Positions 1-9,335 of a stretch of DNA of 64,000 nt are shown piece by piece. The notes beneath the pieces were generated by a model, which saw only the letters and a list, made by a program, of their open reading frames with translations, was not told the DNA's origin and searched no databases. Each line of letters opens with the position of its first letter. Position 1 is the stretch's first letter. The translations under genes were made by a program, and so were the position numbers. The stretch covers positions 1,488,001-1,552,000 of the forward strand of contig NZ_CAJZAH010000001.1 in the NCBI RefSeq assembly GCF_914271545.1, written 5' to 3'. Source of the DNA: Cupriavidus respiraculi. GTDB taxonomy: Bacteria > Pseudomonadota > Gammaproteobacteria > Burkholderiales > Burkholderiaceae.

Positions 1-14
1 TGCATATCGCCACC

Positions 15-812
15 GTGCCGGCCAATGCGATCGGGACAGCCATCGGCGGCGCAGCGTTTAGTGTCGCCTGTGGCGTTCTCCATATCGTGGCCGGTGTGCT
101 CGCTCGCAGCGAGGGTCTGCAGAAGTTGGCGGCGGCAACGAACGCAAAGGCGAAAATCGACGGCGTCATCCAGAGAATCGATACCGCCAAGAGGCAGCGA
201 GAAGCCGCGGTAGACGATGCCGCCGAAGTCGGCGCAGCGCTGCTGCGGCACGCCGCAAAGAACGAGGACCGCGCGCAGGACGATGCGCGCAAGCAGATCC
301 GGGTCGGCAAATGGCGCATCGGCTACGGCACGATGGCCATCGCGATCGCGGCACTGTCGCTGACATGCTTCGTGATCGCCGGCGGCCTTTCGATGGGCGG
401 TATTGTCATTGCCTTCGTCGGCGGTCTGGTCGTGGCGGGCTGGGTCGGCTATGCCGCCTATCGCAACCGGCAGGACGCGCGCAGGTTGCAGGCGGCAGTC
501 GCGGAGGGCAAGGGCGCCGGGCCCGCGATGCCGCTCGAGGAAGCCATCGCGCGCGCCGTTGTTTATCTCGACCGGAATACCGGCATCGGCAAGGAGGACC
601 GGGCAGGAAGGCGGATGATCAAGCATGCCCTGATGGATATCGGCATGAAGCGCGAGGATTTCTGGGCGTTGCGGTTCTGCGCCGACGACCCCGAAGTCAA
701 GGATTCGGTGGTGGACACCTTGAAAGTCTTGATCCACAACCTTGTCGACGGCGATGGCGCACGCACGGCGCTGGCGGCCAGGGTGAACAGCAAACGTCCG
801 GCCTCGCAATAG
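15..812 (+). CDS. Unrecognised membrane protein, possibly 5'-truncated
   Basis: I do not recognise this 265-residue protein. A GTG codon at 15 can start it, but the frame stays open to the window edge, so the true start may lie outside. It has a hydrophobic stretch at about residues 5-28, a charged, probably helical stretch rich in Lys, Arg, Asp and Ala (about 35-98), and a hydrophobic hairpin-like pair (about 103-147). The last third is soluble and mixed in charge. The layout suggests an inner-membrane or membrane-active protein. No catalytic motif was seen and no neighbour explains its role. Confidence 0.6.
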   Translation: MPANAIGTAIGGAAFSVACGVLHIVAGVLARSEGLQKLAAATNAKAKIDGVIQRIDTAKRQREAAVDDAAEVGAALLRHAAKNEDRAQDDARKQIRVGKWRIGYGTMAIAIAALSLTCFVIAGGLSMGGIVIAFVGGLVVAGWVGYAAYRNRQDARRLQAAVAEGKGAGPAMPLEEAIARAVVYLDRNTGIGKEDRAGRRMIKHALMDIGMKREDFWALRFCADDPEVKDSVVDTLKVLIHNLVDGDGARTALAARVNSKRPASQ

Positions 813-833
813 CGGCTACCGTTTGCAGCTCTC

Positions 834-878
834 GGCCGGCGGTTGCGCACCGCCGGCCCTGTCCCCTCCATGGGACAG
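834..878. terminator. Two tandem hairpins between convergent genes
   Basis: A perfect 10-bp stem (834-843 with 849-858, 5-base loop) is followed at once by a 7-bp stem (859-865 with 872-878). They lie between the stops of two converging genes at 812 and 926. Neither is followed by a clear T-run, so a bidirectional terminator role is inferred from position only. Confidence 0.4.
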
Positions 879-925
879 GGAGTACAGCGTGGTCGGCGCA
901 TCCGCGCCTTGATGCCACGGCTTGC

Positions 926-1903
926 TTACTCCGGCTGAATCCCCGCATCCTTCACCACTTTTGCCCAGCGCGCCACCTCGCTACGCAGGAACGCGCCGAG
1001 TTGCTCGCGGCTGGAGCCTTTCAGCTCGATGCCTTGCGTGCTGAGCCGATCGCGCGTCGCACCATGCTGCAGGGCCTGATTCACTTCCTTTTCGAGGCGC
1101 GCGACGATCTCGGGCGGGGTTTTCGCTGGCACCACCATCGCCCACCACTGGTTCAGTTGCATGCCTGGAAGCCTGGCTTCGGCAGCGGTCGGCACCGTGG
1201 GCAGCGCGGGCAGCCGCGTCGCGCCGGTCACCATCAGCGCGGATAGCTTGCCCGTGCCGAGCAGGCTGCTGCCACTTGCCAGCGTGGCAAAGTGTCCGGC
1301 CACAAGCTGAGCGGCCACGTCGGTGAGGGCGGGAGCCGACCCCCGGTACGGGACCACATCGACCTTGACGTCGGCCTGGGCTTCCAGCAGTTTCGCGGAC
1401 AGATGGCTGATCGATCCATTGCCGCTGGTGGCCATCTGCAACGGCCCCGCCTTGCGTGCGTCGGCCAGGAAGCGCTGGATATCGCCCGCCTTGTAGCGGC
1501 CGCTGTCGGCAAACAGAATCAGTGGCGATTCCCCCATGAGCGAGACGGGCGCGAAATCGCGCAACAGGTCGTAGGGCATCTGCGTGAAGACGGCCGGTGC
1601 GATCGCATGCGGCAGCTCGACCACCGCCAGCGTATAGCCATCCGGCGCCGCCTTCGCGGCGGTCTCCAGACCGATACGCCCGGAGGCGCCGGAGCGGTTC
1701 TCGACCACCACGCTCTGTCCCATGGTTTCGCTCATGCGCTTGGCCAGCGCGCGGGCGAAGGCATCGGTACTGCCGCCGGCCGCCCATGGCACGATCAGGC
1801 GCAGGGGCTTGTCCGGATATGCCGCGTGGGCGGTGGGGCTCAAGGTTGCCGCCAGCAGCAGCAGCGAGGGGACCAGGCCCCGGATGGTCTTGCGTAGCGT
1901 CAT
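926..1903 (-). CDS. Bug-type (TTT) periplasmic solute-binding receptor
   Basis: This 325-residue protein has a Sec signal peptide ending near an AHA-A site (about residue 26) and the Bug/TctC family start of the mature chain, with YPDKPLRLIVPWAAGGSTD. Family members bind carboxylates or related small molecules in the periplasm for TctAB-type transport or for signalling. No TctA/TctB membrane gene is present here, so it is an orphan receptor, as is common in Cupriavidus and Bordetella. The ATG at 1903 precedes the signal peptide and has a GGGAG-like site upstream. It lies 47 bp downstream of the PLP-enzyme gene on the same strand, suggesting an operon and a substrate related to that enzyme. 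The ligand is unknown. Confidence 0.9.
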   Translation of the reverse strand: MTLRKTIRGLVPSLLLLAATLSPTAHAAYPDKPLRLIVPWAAGGSTDAFARALAKRMSETMGQSVVVENRSGASGRIGLETAAKAAPDGYTLAVVELPHAIAPAVFTQMPYDLLRDFAPVSLMGESPLILFADSGRYKAGDIQRFLADARKAGPLQMATSGNGSISHLSAKLLEAQADVKVDVVPYRGSAPALTDVAAQLVAGHFATLASGSSLLGTGKLSALMVTGATRLPALPTVPTAAEARLPGMQLNQWWAMVVPAKTPPEIVARLEKEVNQALQHGATRDRLSTQGIELKGSSREQLGAFLRSEVARWAKVVKDAGIQPE

Positions 1904-1950
1904 GCGAGCGCTCCCTTGTATCAGCGTGAAAAGGCAAACGGCGGGGGGAA

Positions 1951-3147
1951 TCAGACGGATTCGACCTGGAACGGATCGCGCTCGCCCTTGGCGGTCAATA
2001 GCAGCAGAACCTGCTCGGACGATGCGATGCGACCGTCGGCGCGTAGCTGCCGGGCGGCGCTCAACCCTGCACCGGCGCACAGCTCCACCCAGAAACCGGC
2101 GCGGGCCAGTCGCGACACGCCATCGACCGCCGCGTCGTCCCCTACGACCAGAGCACCGCCGCCCGAGCGGCGCACGGCGATTTCCTGCTGGGCGGTCACC
2201 GTTGAGCCGGCGGTGGAGAACTGCGCCGTCTGCCCCGGAAATTCGGCTTGCAGCGAGGCGCCGTCCAGCACGCGAGACAGCCTGGCAAAGGGCTCCACCG
2301 CCCATAGCCGAGGCAAGCGCGGCAGCACGCCGGCTTGCACGAGGTCGCGCAGGGCGCTGTAGATGCCCCACAGCAGGTCGCCCCGCGCGGTTGGCACCAT
2401 GATGTGATCGGGCCGGCAGCCCTGGGCTACCCACTCGAGCGCCACCGCGCGATAGCCTTCCACGCCGAACACCGGGCTGCCGACCGGCGGCACGGTGTAG
2501 TTGGTCAGCGCGAAGGCGCGGTCGCGCTCCACCCGCAGCCGCACGTGGTCCCAGCGCGCGTGGCCGGTATCGAAGGCGACGCGCTTTGCCCCGTAGTAGT
2601 GAAGGGCGCGCGCGAACGGCGTGGGCAGGTCGCGATACGTTGCGACCTCGCAGCGCAAGCCGGCCGCGGCGCAATAGGCCGCGGCGGAGATCGCCGCATT
2701 GCCGCTGGACGCAAGCACCACGGTGTCCGCGCCGATGTCCAGCGCGCGGCTCACGCCCTGCGCGGCCATCCGGTCCTTGTGCGATCCAGTCGGGTTCATG
2801 CCCTCGTGCTTGACCCACAGGGCCGCCACATCGAGATCGCGCGCGAGACCACGCACATCCAGGCAAGGCGTGTCGCCCTCCCCCAGCGAGACACCATGCG
2901 AATACGGCAGCCAGTGGCCCCACCTATAACCTGAGCTTTGTGCCACCGGCGCGGCCGGCAGGCTGTCGTACACCGCCTCGACGCTGCTGGGCCGCCCTGC
3001 CTGCGCGCAGCGCGGGCAGCCGGCGGGCATATCGGCTATGGGATACTCCGCCTGGCACGTGATGCAGCGGAGCTTCGCCAGCCGCGCATTGCGGCGAATC
3101 GGGGACACCGGCGACACGGCCGATGATTTCGGAAGAGGTGTTTGCAT
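1951..3147 (-). CDS. Threonine-synthase-like PLP-dependent enzyme
   Basis: This 398-residue fold-type II PLP enzyme has an N-terminal zinc-ribbon-like C-x2-C...C-x2-C (about residues 27-45). The PLP lysine lies in the motif NPTGSHKDRMA and the substrate-binding loop in SSGNAAISAA. These features fit the threonine synthase family (phosphohomoserine to threonine), but zinc-ribbon members also include lyases acting on diaminopropionate-like or other amino acids. Its pairing with a Bug receptor and a divergent LysR gene suggests an inducible catabolic role rather than housekeeping threonine synthesis. I chose ATG 3147 over an in-frame ATG at 3198 because the latter would leave almost no leader before the divergent LysR gene. 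Confidence 0.8.
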   Translation of the reverse strand: MQTPLPKSSAVSPVSPIRRNARLAKLRCITCQAEYPIADMPAGCPRCAQAGRPSSVEAVYDSLPAAPVAQSSGYRWGHWLPYSHGVSLGEGDTPCLDVRGLARDLDVAALWVKHEGMNPTGSHKDRMAAQGVSRALDIGADTVVLASSGNAAISAAAYCAAAGLRCEVATYRDLPTPFARALHYYGAKRVAFDTGHARWDHVRLRVERDRAFALTNYTVPPVGSPVFGVEGYRAVALEWVAQGCRPDHIMVPTARGDLLWGIYSALRDLVQAGVLPRLPRLWAVEPFARLSRVLDGASLQAEFPGQTAQFSTAGSTVTAQQEIAVRRSGGGALVVGDDAAVDGVSRLARAGFWVELCAGAGLSAARQLRADGRIASSEQVLLLLTAKGERDPFQVESV

Positions 3148-3218
3148 GCGGCGTATGGTAGAGGCCGGCGGCCGCCCCGGGCACCATGCGTCATGCATAT
3201 CGAATAAGCAAAACTAAT

Positions 3219-4127
3219 ATGTCGACGACCACACCGAGCGCTCGTCAGATCGAGATATTCCGCATGGTGATGCGCCTGGGCTCGGCCAAGCGGGCCGCCG
3301 CGGCGCTGCATATCAGCCAGCCCGCGGTGACACAGTTGCTGGTCCAGTTCGAGACGCGCTCCGGGCTGAAGCTGTTCGACCGGCTCAAGGGCAGGCTGGT
3401 GCCGACGCCGGAAGCGCGCGCGCTGATGGCGGAAGTCGAGCGCGTCTACGTGGGGCTGGACATGGTCCAGCGCAAGATCGACATGCTGCGGTCGCATGAG
3501 GACGCGGTCCTGCGCGTCGGCGCCCTCCATGCAATGTCCGCCAGCGTGATGCCCGCGGTGGTATCCGAGTTCCTGCAGCTCTATCCGCGCATGCGTTGCC
3601 AGTTGCTGGTCGACAGCTCGCTGGTACTGCGCGACAGCGTGCTGCAAGGCGGGCTCGATCTGGCGTTCATGGGCAACGAAGCGGACACGAGCGGCCTGGT
3701 GGCCTCGCCGTTCTACGAGGCGACGGCCGTCTGCGTCATGCCAGCGACGCACCCGCTGGCCCATCGGCAGCGCATCGGACCCGAGGATCTGCGCAATGTG
3801 CCACTGGTGGGACTGTCCGAGTCCGATCCGGCGCAGCGCAGCCTCCAGGCGCTGTTCGCGCAAAGCAGCACCGTCCCCCGCTTTGTCGCGGAAACGCCGT
3901 ACAGCGCCACGCAATGCGCGCTGGTCCTGGCGGGCACGGGGCTGGCGATCACCAATCCGCTGGTGGCGCGCGAATATGCGGCACTGGGCCTGCGCGCCGT
4001 GCCTTTCGCGCCCGCCGTGGTGTTTCGCGCGGTGCTCGCCTTTCATCCCGGGCAGGGTCAATCGCGCGCGGTCCAGGCGTTCGTCGGCCTGTGCCGGCGG
4101 CGCGTCGATCAGACGCTGGCGACATAG
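3219..4127 (+). CDS. LysR-family transcriptional regulator
   Basis: This 302-residue regulator has an N-terminal winged helix-turn-helix (about residues 8-65, with SAKRAAAALHISQPAVTQ as the recognition region) and a periplasmic-binding-protein-like effector domain. It is transcribed divergently from the PLP enzyme/Bug receptor pair, the usual LysR arrangement, so it probably controls them in response to their substrate. The start at 3219 gives the normal LysR N terminus; an upstream in-frame ATG at 3186 would add 11 atypical residues. The 71-bp divergent gap must hold its operator, but I found no convincing T-N11-A box there. Confidence 0.88.
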   Translation: MSTTTPSARQIEIFRMVMRLGSAKRAAAALHISQPAVTQLLVQFETRSGLKLFDRLKGRLVPTPEARALMAEVERVYVGLDMVQRKIDMLRSHEDAVLRVGALHAMSASVMPAVVSEFLQLYPRMRCQLLVDSSLVLRDSVLQGGLDLAFMGNEADTSGLVASPFYEATAVCVMPATHPLAHRQRIGPEDLRNVPLVGLSESDPAQRSLQALFAQSSTVPRFVAETPYSATQCALVLAGTGLAITNPLVAREYAALGLRAVPFAPAVVFRAVLAFHPGQGQSRAVQAFVGLCRRRVDQTLAT

Positions 4128-4535
4128 TCGCGCGATGCGAAGCGCCCGCGCCGGTCTTGACGCCCGCGTGGCGCCTCGCATACTCTGTCGCCCAGGCTGC
4201 GTGAATCGATGCCTGTATCGATCCCGCCGTTCCGCCGGCGCAGCCCGCCTCCTTACCAGACGATGACCCGTTCGCGCCCTTCCCGCCGTCATGCCGCCGA
4301 TGCCCTGTGCATCGCCGCGCCGGCCTGCGCGCGTTCGCCGCTCGCTCTGCGTTCGTCCTCTGGTGCCGTGTCTGCCGTGGCTATCGCCGCGAACACGCGC
4401 GCCCTCTCCTCGCTAGCGCTAGACCTACCGATCGGTTGCCGGGCCTAGGGCCCCCGTGGCAGTTCGGCAGCCTCGCGCCACCCGTTTTCCGGATCCGTCC
4501 GGTCTCATTTCATCTTCCCGCGAGGAGGAATTCCC
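4128..4535 (+). other. 408-bp gene-free leader region of leuA
   Basis: No conserved protein gene is visible. An in-frame open stretch ends at the TAG at 4446-4448, and its last codons include three rare CTA leucine codons (4413, 4419, 4425) in a genome that normally uses CTG. The same area holds the palindromes CTAGCGCTAG (4412-4421 area) and ACCGATCGGT (4428-4437 area). A short CCGGA/TCCGG stem lies near 4490 just before a TC-rich run. See the separate leader-peptide entry. Confidence 0.45.
4368..4448 (+). promoter_or_regulatory. Candidate leucine leader peptide (leuA attenuator)
   Basis: From a GTG at 4368 (or 4377) a 23-26 codon peptide ends at 4448. It contains one CTC and three CTA leucine codons near its end, about 90 bp before leuA. 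Leu-rich leader peptides using rare CUA codons control the leu operon of enteric bacteria by attenuation, which is the comparison made here. Against it: no strong ribosome site, a weak terminator-like stem (CCGGA/TCCGG), and two of the CTA codons belong to a CTAG-containing palindrome that could instead be an operator. Confidence 0.35.
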
Positions 4536-6230
4536 ATGCTCCGCAACCCCGCCGCCAAATACCGTCCCGCCGCCACCGTGGACCTCACGGATCGCACCTG
4601 GCCAAATCGCCGCATCGAACGCGCTCCGCTCTGGATGAGCACCGATCTGCGCGATGGCAACCAGGCACTGATCGAGCCGATGAGCGTCGCGCGCAAGCTG
4701 CGCTTTTTCGAACAGTTGGTGAAGATTGGCCTGAAGCAGATCGAAGTGGCTTTTCCCTCGGCATCGCAAACCGACTTCGACTTCGTGCGCATGCTGATCG
4801 AGCAGTCGCGCATTCCCGACGACGTCACCATCGTCGTGCTGACGCAGTCGCGCGAAGATCTGATCCGCCGCACCATCGACGCCGTGCGCGGCGCGCCCCG
4901 TGCCGTGGTGCATCTCTACAATCCCATCGCGCCGGCCTTTCGCCGCATCGTCTTCGGTGCGAGCCGCGACGAGGTGAAGGAGATCGCGCTGTCCGGCACG
5001 CGCCTGATCCGCGCGCTGACCGATTCGCTGCCCGAGACGGCATGGTCCTACGAGTATTCTCCCGAGACCTTCAGCATGACCGAGCTCGATTTCTCGCTCG
5101 AGGTCTGCAACGCCGTTGCCGATATCTGGCAGCCCGATGCCAGCCGCCCCCTGATCCTGAACCTGCCGACAACGGTGGAATGCAGCACGCCCAACGTGTT
5201 CGCCGATCAGGTCGAATGGATGCACCGGCATCTGGCGCGCCGGGCGGATATCGTGCTCTCCGTCCACCCGCACAACGATCGCGGCACTGCGGTGGCCGCC
5301 GCCGAACTGGCCGTGATGGCCGGGGCCGACCGCGTGGAAGGCTGCCTGTTCGGCAATGGCGAGCGCACCGGCAACGTCGATCTGGTGACACTGGCACTGA
5401 ACCTCTACACGCAGGGCGTCGATCCCGGACTGGACTTCTCGGATATCGATGCCGTGCGGCAATGCGTCGAGCATTGCAACCAGCTTCCCGTGCATCCGCG
5501 CCATCCCTATGCCGGCGACCTCGTCTTCACCGCGTTCTCCGGCTCGCACCAGGACGCGATACGCAAGGGCTTCGCCCAGCAGCGGCCCGACACGGTATGG
5601 GAAGTGCCCTACCTGCCGATCGATCCCGCCGACCTGGGCCGCAGCTATGACGCCGTGATCCGCGTCAACAGCCAGTCCGGCAAGGGTGGCATGGCGTATC
5701 TGCTCGAACAGGGCTACGGGCTGTACCTGCCGCGTCGATTGCAGATCGAGTTCAGCCGGGCCGTGCAGCGCATGACCGACGAGAGCGGCGCGGAGGCCAG
5801 TGCGAGCGAGCTGTACGCGCTGTTCCGGCGCGAATACCTCGATGCCGATGGACCGATCCGCTATGTGGGCCACCGGCTGCTGACATCCGCAGGGCGAGAC
5901 GGCGACGTGGAGGTCGAAGCGGTCCTGATGCGCGATGGCAGGGAAGCGACGGTACGCGGCAAGGGCAATGGTCCGATCGATGCGTTCGTGCGCGCGCTCG
6001 GGCTGCCGGTGCGGGTGATGGACTATCACGAGCACGCACTGTCCGCGGGCGCGGACGCACAGGCCGCCTGCTATGTGGAAGTGCGTCTCGGCGATTCGCC
6101 GACCGGCTTCGGTGCCGCGGTCGACGGCAACCTCGTCAGCGCTTCGCTCAAGGCGGTGGTGTGCGGCGTGAACCGGCATCTGCGCGCGATGAAAACCGCC
6201 GACGGCAACAAGGCAGCGCAGGCGGCGTGA
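4536..6230 (+). CDS. leuA: 2-isopropylmalate synthase (long form)
   Basis: LeuA condenses acetyl-CoA with 2-oxoisovalerate to 2-isopropylmalate, the first committed step of leucine synthesis, in the cytosol. The 564-residue protein begins its TIM barrel with the metal and substrate motif [15 protein letters not shown] (about residues 35-49), has [14 protein letters not shown] with the metal-binding histidines and the GNGERTGN loop. It ends with the C-terminal regulatory (LeuA dimer) domain (about 430-550), which binds leucine for feedback inhibition. Length fits the approximately 560-residue subclass found in actinobacteria and some proteobacteria. A strong GAGGAGG ribosome site precedes ATG 4536. 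It stands alone, with a possible leader peptide upstream. Confidence 0.95.
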   Translation: MLRNPAAKYRPAATVDLTDRTWPNRRIERAPLWMSTDLRDGNQALIEPMSVARKLRFFEQLVKIGLKQIEVAFPSASQTDFDFVRMLIEQSRIPDDVTIVVLTQSREDLIRRTIDAVRGAPRAVVHLYNPIAPAFRRIVFGASRDEVKEIALSGTRLIRALTDSLPETAWSYEYSPETFSMTELDFSLEVCNAVADIWQPDASRPLILNLPTTVECSTPNVFADQVEWMHRHLARRADIVLSVHPHNDRGTAVAAAELAVMAGADRVEGCLFGNGERTGNVDLVTLALNLYTQGVDPGLDFSDIDAVRQCVEHCNQLPVHPRHPYAGDLVFTAFSGSHQDAIRKGFAQQRPDTVWEVPYLPIDPADLGRSYDAVIRVNSQSGKGGMAYLLEQGYGLYLPRRLQIEFSRAVQRMTDESGAEASASELYALFRREYLDADGPIRYVGHRLLTSAGRDGDVEVEAVLMRDGREATVRGKGNGPIDAFVRALGLPVRVMDYHEHALSAGADAQAACYVEVRLGDSPTGFGAAVDGNLVSASLKAVVCGVNRHLRAMKTADGNKAAQAA

Positions 6231-6401
6231 TGGCGCGGCGCGCGCGGGGCTGCCATGTCCCCGCGCGCTGCGCGTCGCGCCGCCGCCACGGCAATCATGG
6301 CCAAAGCGAGCAACGCCCCGCTTCTTGCGTTGGGTCAAAATGCGCAAGCATCACATGGGACACACTCGGCGTCAGATTCCATGACCTGAACGCAGAGCAC
6401 C

Positions 6402-7118
6402 ATGACTTGCCATAACCGTCTTCACGCCGATCTCAACGTCGATTCCTACGTCGATTCCAGCGCTGTCTCGCGCGCCTTCCGTTTCCCTTCGCGCCATCGC
6501 GTTGCCGCCGCCGTGCTGGCCGCCTGCGCGGGCCTTTCGCTGTCGCTGCCCGCGATGGCGGCCGACGCGGATGGCCAGGGCAACTGGATGGTGCGCATGC
6601 GCGTCACCTATCTGGACATGGCGAATAAATCCGACCCCGTCGGCGGCATCGGTGCGTCGGACCGCGTCACCGTCAACAACAAATGGATTCCCGAGCTCGA
6701 CGTCACGTACTTCTTCACGCCGCATATCGCCGCGGAACTGGTGCTGACCGTGCCGCAGAAGCAGGACGTCTATCTCGATGGCAACCGCATCGGCAGCTTC
6801 AAGCATCTGCCGCCGACGCTGCTGTTGCAGTACCACTTCCGCCCGGAGGCGACGTGGCGACCCTACGTTGGCGCGGGCCTGAACTTCACGCGCATCTGGG
6901 GCGCGGACATCGCCGGTGGCGCCATGTCGCTGGACCGCTGGAGCGTCGCGCCCGCGCTGCAGATCGGCATGGACTACCGGCTCACGCGCAACTGGTTCCT
7001 CAATGCCGATGTGAAGAAGGTCTGGCTGTCCAGCGACGTCACGGCCGGCGGCGTCAAGGTGTCCGAAGCGAAGCTGGACCCGTGGCTGTTCAGCGTCGGG
7101 GTCGGCTATCGCTTCTGA
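6402..7118 (+). CDS. OmpW-family outer membrane protein
   Basis: This 238-residue protein has an unusually long N-terminal region (about 54 residues) with a hydrophobic core and AMA-AD cleavage site, followed by the eight-stranded OmpW barrel. Family hallmarks are the PELDVTYFFTPHIAAEL segment, LPPTLLLQYHF, YVGAGLNFT and a C-terminal strand ending in Phe (GVGYRF), the signal read by the BAM machinery. OmpW proteins form narrow hydrophobic channels. The ATG at 6402 is a choice; later starts within the first 30 codons are possible because the leader is long. It converges on the AMP nucleosidase gene 31 bp away. Confidence 0.92.
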   Translation: MTCHNRLHADLNVDSYVDSSAVSRAFRFPSRHRVAAAVLAACAGLSLSLPAMAADADGQGNWMVRMRVTYLDMANKSDPVGGIGASDRVTVNNKWIPELDVTYFFTPHIAAELVLTVPQKQDVYLDGNRIGSFKHLPPTLLLQYHFRPEATWRPYVGAGLNFTRIWGADIAGGAMSLDRWSVAPALQIGMDYRLTRNWFLNADVKKVWLSSDVTAGGVKVSEAKLDPWLFSVGVGYRF

Positions 7119-7149
7119 GACTTGCGCCAGGGATGCCGCAAAGGCGTCC

Positions 7150-8640
7150 CTAGCGGAACGCCGGCTCGTCGAAGCTGCGCAGCTTGCGCGAATGCAGCGC
7201 CTCGACGCCGTTCTCACGCAGGATGCGGATGGCTTCGAGGCCGATGCTCATGTGCTGGCTCACGCGCTGGCGATAGAAGGCGTTCGCCATGCCGCGCAGT
7301 TTCAGCTCGCCGTGCAGCGGCTTGTCCGAGACGCATAGCAGCGTGCCGTAGGGCACGCGCAGCCGGAAGCCGTTGGCCGCCACGGTGGCGCTCTCCATGT
7401 CGATGGCGATGGCGCGCGACTGGTTGAAGCGCGCATACAGCGCCTTGGACTTCAGTTCCCAGTTGCGGTCGTCGGTCGACACCACCGTGCCCGTGCGCAT
7501 CCGGATCTTCATCTCGTTGCCCGACAGGCCCGTCACGCGCGCCACCGCTTCCTGCAGCGCCACCTGAATTTCGGCGATGGGCGGCACCGGCACCCACGGC
7601 GGCAGGTCCTGGTCCAGCACGTGATCATCGCGCACATAGGCGTGCGCCAGTACATAGTCGCCCAACTGCTGCGAGCGCCGCAGGCCGCCGCAATGGCCCA
7701 CCATCAGCCAGCAATGCGGACGCAGTACGGCGAGATGGTCGGTCATGGTCTTGGCATTGGACGGGCCCACGCCGATATTGACCAGCGTCACGCCCAGCTT
7801 GTCCTCGCGCACCAGGTGATATGCCGGCATCTGCGGCAGGGCACGCGGATACAGGCCCTCGGTGGGCTGCGCCTGCCCCAGCTCCTGCACCACATCGCCC
7901 GGCTCCACGAAGCGCACATAGCCTTCGCCGTCGCCGCTGCCCATCAGCGAGCGGCCAAGCGCGACGAACTCGTCGACATAGCGCTGATAGTTGGTGAACA
8001 GCACGAAGCGCTGGAAATGCTGCGGGGCGGTGCCGGTGTAGTGGTACAGCCGCTGCAGCGCCAGGTCGACGCGCTCCGCAGGAAACAGCGACAGGGGCCA
8101 GGCCTCGCCCGGAATGGGCTCGTAGGTGCCGTTGGCGATGGCATCGTCGATGCGGCTCAGCTCGGGCAGCACGAACGAGGCTTCGAGTTCGCGCGCCTGC
8201 GTGTAGCTGATGTCGGTGGTCGATGCCTCGATGACGAAGGGCAGCGGAATCGGTCGCCGGCTGGTTCCCACCACCACCGGCACGCGGTGATAGCGCATCA
8301 ACCGCTCGATCTGGTCGCGATAGTAATCCGCGAGCAGGTCGGGCCTTGTCACGGTGGTGCCATAGACGCCGGGGTACGCCACCGTGCCCCAGGAGGGCCG
8401 GCTGTCGGTCACCAGCGTTTCGAGATTGACGGAGATGCCCAGGTACGGGTAGCAGGCCTGCGCCGCAGAGGGAAGGGGCGCGCCCTGCACGAAGGCGTCG
8501 AAGCGCGCGCGGATCGCGGCGACCGACGCCTCGTAGATATCGTTGATACGAACCAGCGCCGCGTCGGCGTCGGTGAACTCGGCCAACTGATCGGCCGGGT
8601 GGGCGGAAGAGAAGATCGAGGCGTTCATGGCAGCCATCAT
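7150..8640 (-). CDS. amn: AMP nucleosidase
   Basis: Amn hydrolyses AMP to adenine and ribose 5-phosphate and balances adenylate pools. The 496-residue protein has the family N-terminal regulatory domain (to about residue 190) and a C-terminal nucleoside-phosphorylase-like domain with VNIGVGPSNAKTMTDHLA, the glycine-rich VGHCGGLR loop, DMESATVAANGFR (the purine/ribose-binding region) and CVSDKPLHGE. Length is close to the E. coli enzyme. The start at 8640 (MMAAMN) has GGGAG just upstream; ATG 8637 and 8628 are alternatives. It appears monocistronic. Confidence 0.95.
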   Translation of the reverse strand: MMAAMNASIFSSAHPADQLAEFTDADAALVRINDIYEASVAAIRARFDAFVQGAPLPSAAQACYPYLGISVNLETLVTDSRPSWGTVAYPGVYGTTVTRPDLLADYYRDQIERLMRYHRVPVVVGTSRRPIPLPFVIEASTTDISYTQARELEASFVLPELSRIDDAIANGTYEPIPGEAWPLSLFPAERVDLALQRLYHYTGTAPQHFQRFVLFTNYQRYVDEFVALGRSLMGSGDGEGYVRFVEPGDVVQELGQAQPTEGLYPRALPQMPAYHLVREDKLGVTLVNIGVGPSNAKTMTDHLAVLRPHCWLMVGHCGGLRRSQQLGDYVLAHAYVRDDHVLDQDLPPWVPVPPIAEIQVALQEAVARVTGLSGNEMKIRMRTGTVVSTDDRNWELKSKALYARFNQSRAIAIDMESATVAANGFRLRVPYGTLLCVSDKPLHGELKLRGMANAFYRQRVSQHMSIGLEAIRILRENGVEALHSRKLRSFDEPAFR

Positions 8641-8914
8641 ACTCCCGCCGGCCTCGGCCGCGGCGGCGAAGCAAGCCCAGGGCCCCGCGGCTCCGCCCCG
8701 GGCGCCCGCCAAATTGACGCGCCCGCGCACCGTCGCTACACTGCGCGCTCATGCGGCCGGCGGCATCGCCGGCGCGCGGATGGCGCACGGCAACGCCCTT
8801 CCACGGGTTCCTACCTCGCCGTCGTCCCACCACCCGACCATCTCAAAACCTCGCCCGCTCCCCACGGCCGGGAGCGCCGACGAGGCGCTGCACGTTTCGC
8901 AAGGAGAGCCGCCG

Positions 8915-9304
8915 ATGCAGATCCGCAACCTGATGCCCGAGGATATCGAGGCAGCCAGACAGCTACTTGCGGAGAACGGCTGGTCTCACCGGGTGGCCAA
9001 TCCCGAACGGTTCGCGCGTCTGGTCGCCAACTCGCAACGCGTCGCGGTGGCGGTGGACCAGGGCGATATCGTCGGCTTCGCCCGCGCGCTGTGCGACGAC
9101 GTCTCCAACGGCTATATCTCGATGGTGGCCGTGGCGCAGAGCCATCGGCGGCGCGGCATCGGGCGCGCGCTCGTCAGGCATATCATGGGCGACGATCCGG
9201 ACATTACCTGGGTACTGCGCGCCGCGCGCTCTTCCGAGGCGGCATTCTTCGGCCAGCTCGGCTTCACGCCGTCGATGGTGACGATGGAAAGGCGCCGCGC
9301 TTGA
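8915..9304 (+). CDS. GNAT-family N-acetyltransferase
   Basis: This compact 129-residue single-domain acetyltransferase has the acetyl-CoA pyrophosphate-binding motif in VAQSHRRRGIGRALV (Q/R-x-x-G-x-G/A; about residues 71-85) and a GFARAL beta strand before it. The substrate cannot be told from sequence. ATG 8915 has an AAGGAGAG ribosome site 7-9 bases upstream; the frame is open much further 5' but lacks GNAT-like sequence there. It converges with the metallo-hydrolase gene 31 bp downstream. Confidence 0.88.
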   Translation: MQIRNLMPEDIEAARQLLAENGWSHRVANPERFARLVANSQRVAVAVDQGDIVGFARALCDDVSNGYISMVAVAQSHRRRGIGRALVRHIMGDDPDITWVLRAARSSEAAFFGQLGFTPSMVTMERRRA

Positions 9305-9335
9305 GCCGGGTGGCGCGCGCCCTGCCACCAGCCTT

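Noticed and set aside
311-1246. A 311-codon plus-strand frame
   Set aside because: It overlaps two better-supported genes in other frames and lacks a recognisable domain.
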